Source: an uncultured Lachnospiraceae bacterium
GTDB lineage: Bacteria; Bacillota; Clostridia; Lachnospirales; Lachnospiraceae
DNA: 6,452 bases
Reading direction: 5' to 3'
Assembly: GCA_934385475.1 (NCBI GenBank)
Contig: CAKRPS010000073.1
Location: forward strand, 1 to 6,452
Shown: in pieces, positions 5,715 through 6,452 of the stretch
How positions within the stretch are numbered: position 1 is the first letter of the stretch
Layout: each line of letters opens with the position of its first letter
Made by a program: the position numbers and the translations under genes
Notes under the pieces: model-generated
What the model saw: the letters and a program-made list of their open reading frames with translations, nothing else
Databases searched by the model: none
What the model was told of the DNA's origin: nothing

Positions 5715-6452
5715 AATACAGGAATTTTTTGATAACATGCTCAAGGATATGAAAATTCCGGAATTTATTCTGGATCTCTTTCTGAGTATGATGGCCATGG
5801 AAACGCTGGTCTTTCTGATAGCAGATTTTCTTGTGGGAGAAAACTGGGAGAGAAGGATCTATCTGATCGCAGCGTTTGTGAGCGGAGTTGTATTGCTGGT
5901 CTTGAATATCCGGTATAAAAAATGCACTCTTTTTGCAATCCTGACGATTGCAGTCTATGATGGCATTTTGATTCCGGTTATGCTTCTGCGCGGCTGTTTT
6001 GGATACAGTGTTGCGATCATGTGGCTTGCCGTCAGCATGATGATCATTTATTCGTTATTGGAAAGGATTCCTTTTTTCACTGTACTGGTTCTTTTTGTCT
6101 TTGAATACTGTTATCTGTACAGCAACTATTTCTTTGGCGGTAAAAATATGCACATTACGCACAGTAATGAACTGAGCTTTTCCAGAATGGCGGTCAGCTT
6201 TCTGGGTGCCGTCTGCTTTATGTGGATTCCAATCTATGCGCAGGAGGCATTTTATGCCTATCAGAACAAACGAATCCTGAAAAGCAGCAATAAGATTGAA
6301 CAGGCCGGAAATGCCAAGAGCCAGTTTCTGGCAAATATGTCCTATGAGATCAGGATGCCGATGAATTCTGTGATCAACCTTTCCGAGATTATGATGAAGG
6401 ACAGGCTGGATGGGGAAACCAAGACGGAGGTTGGAACAATCCGGGAAGCTTC
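5707..6452 (+). CDS. Histidine-kinase-like protein B, partial: six TM and DHp domain with Tyr replacing the phospho-acceptor His
   Basis: The frame is open from ATG 5707 to the window edge, giving 248 residues plus two bases; the 3' end is missing. The start has a GAGG-containing purine run (5694-5703) upstream and overlaps kinase A by 8 bases, so translational coupling is likely. Six hydrophobic spans (about 20-43, 50-68, 73-94, 100-118, 121-142, 161-183) are placed almost as in kinase A, with a loop of about 20 residues before the sixth. Both proteins begin M-S-x-x-Q. After the membrane part comes the typical approach AKSQFLANMS, but the H-box then reads YEIRMPMN: Tyr213 (TAT, 6343-6345) stands where the phosphorylated His should be, Met217 replaces the conserved Thr, and Asn224 replaces a usual Gly. 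The ATP-binding domain and any receiver lie downstream and cannot be judged. It is related to hybrid kinases but cannot autophosphorylate on His in the usual way. Confidence 0.87.
   Translation, partial: MSKIQEFFDNMLKDMKIPEFILDLFLSMMAMETLVFLIADFLVGENWERRIYLIAAFVSGVVLLVLNIRYKKCTLFAILTIAVYDGILIPVMLLRGCFGYSVAIMWLAVSMMIIYSLLERIPFFTVLVLFVFEYCYLYSNYFFGGKNMHITHSNELSFSRMAVSFLGAVCFMWIPIYAQEAFYAYQNKRILKSSNKIEQAGNAKSQFLANMSYEIRMPMNSVINLSEIMMKDRLDGETKTEVGTIREA

Overview
The window reads entirely on the + strand and looks like chromosome from a Gram-positive anaerobe of the Clostridia, most likely Lachnospiraceae. This is inferred from the der-plsY-gpsA gene order, the strong purine-rich ribosome binding sites (RBS), the moderate G+C, and the style of the HD-GYP and hybrid-kinase proteins. 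No RNA gene, mobile element, CRISPR array or integration scar was seen. Coding density is very high, and the longest gap is 91 bases.

Bases 1-2416 are a conserved housekeeping block. It holds the 3' half of der (ribosome-assembly GTPase), plsY (acyl-phosphate:glycerol-3-phosphate acyltransferase, GTG start 1 base after der) and gpsA (glycerol-3-phosphate dehydrogenase, overlapping plsY by 8 bases). GpsA makes sn-glycerol-3-phosphate and PlsY acylates it, so the last two are consecutive steps of phospholipid synthesis.

Bases 2508-6452 are a signalling cassette of three co-directional genes: a response regulator with an HD-GYP output domain, a six-TM hybrid histidine kinase (kinase A), and a second six-TM kinase (kinase B) that runs off the window. 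All three reading frames are open and intact, yet each protein has lost residues normally essential for its activity. The HD-GYP domain has Asn where the last metal-binding Asp is expected. Kinase A keeps its phospho-accepting His and a complete C-terminal receiver, but has lost the N, G1 and G2 boxes of its ATP-binding domain. Kinase B has Tyr in place of the phospho-accepting His.

The two kinases share nearly the same membrane layout and their genes overlap by 8 bases. The defects of A and B are complementary, so the most interesting reading is an obligate heteromeric kinase. In that model B supplies ATP-dependent phosphorylation, A supplies the His and receiver, and the phosphate passes on to the HD-GYP regulator. 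The ATP-binding domain of B lies beyond the window, so this is a testable hypothesis and not a demonstrated mechanism.
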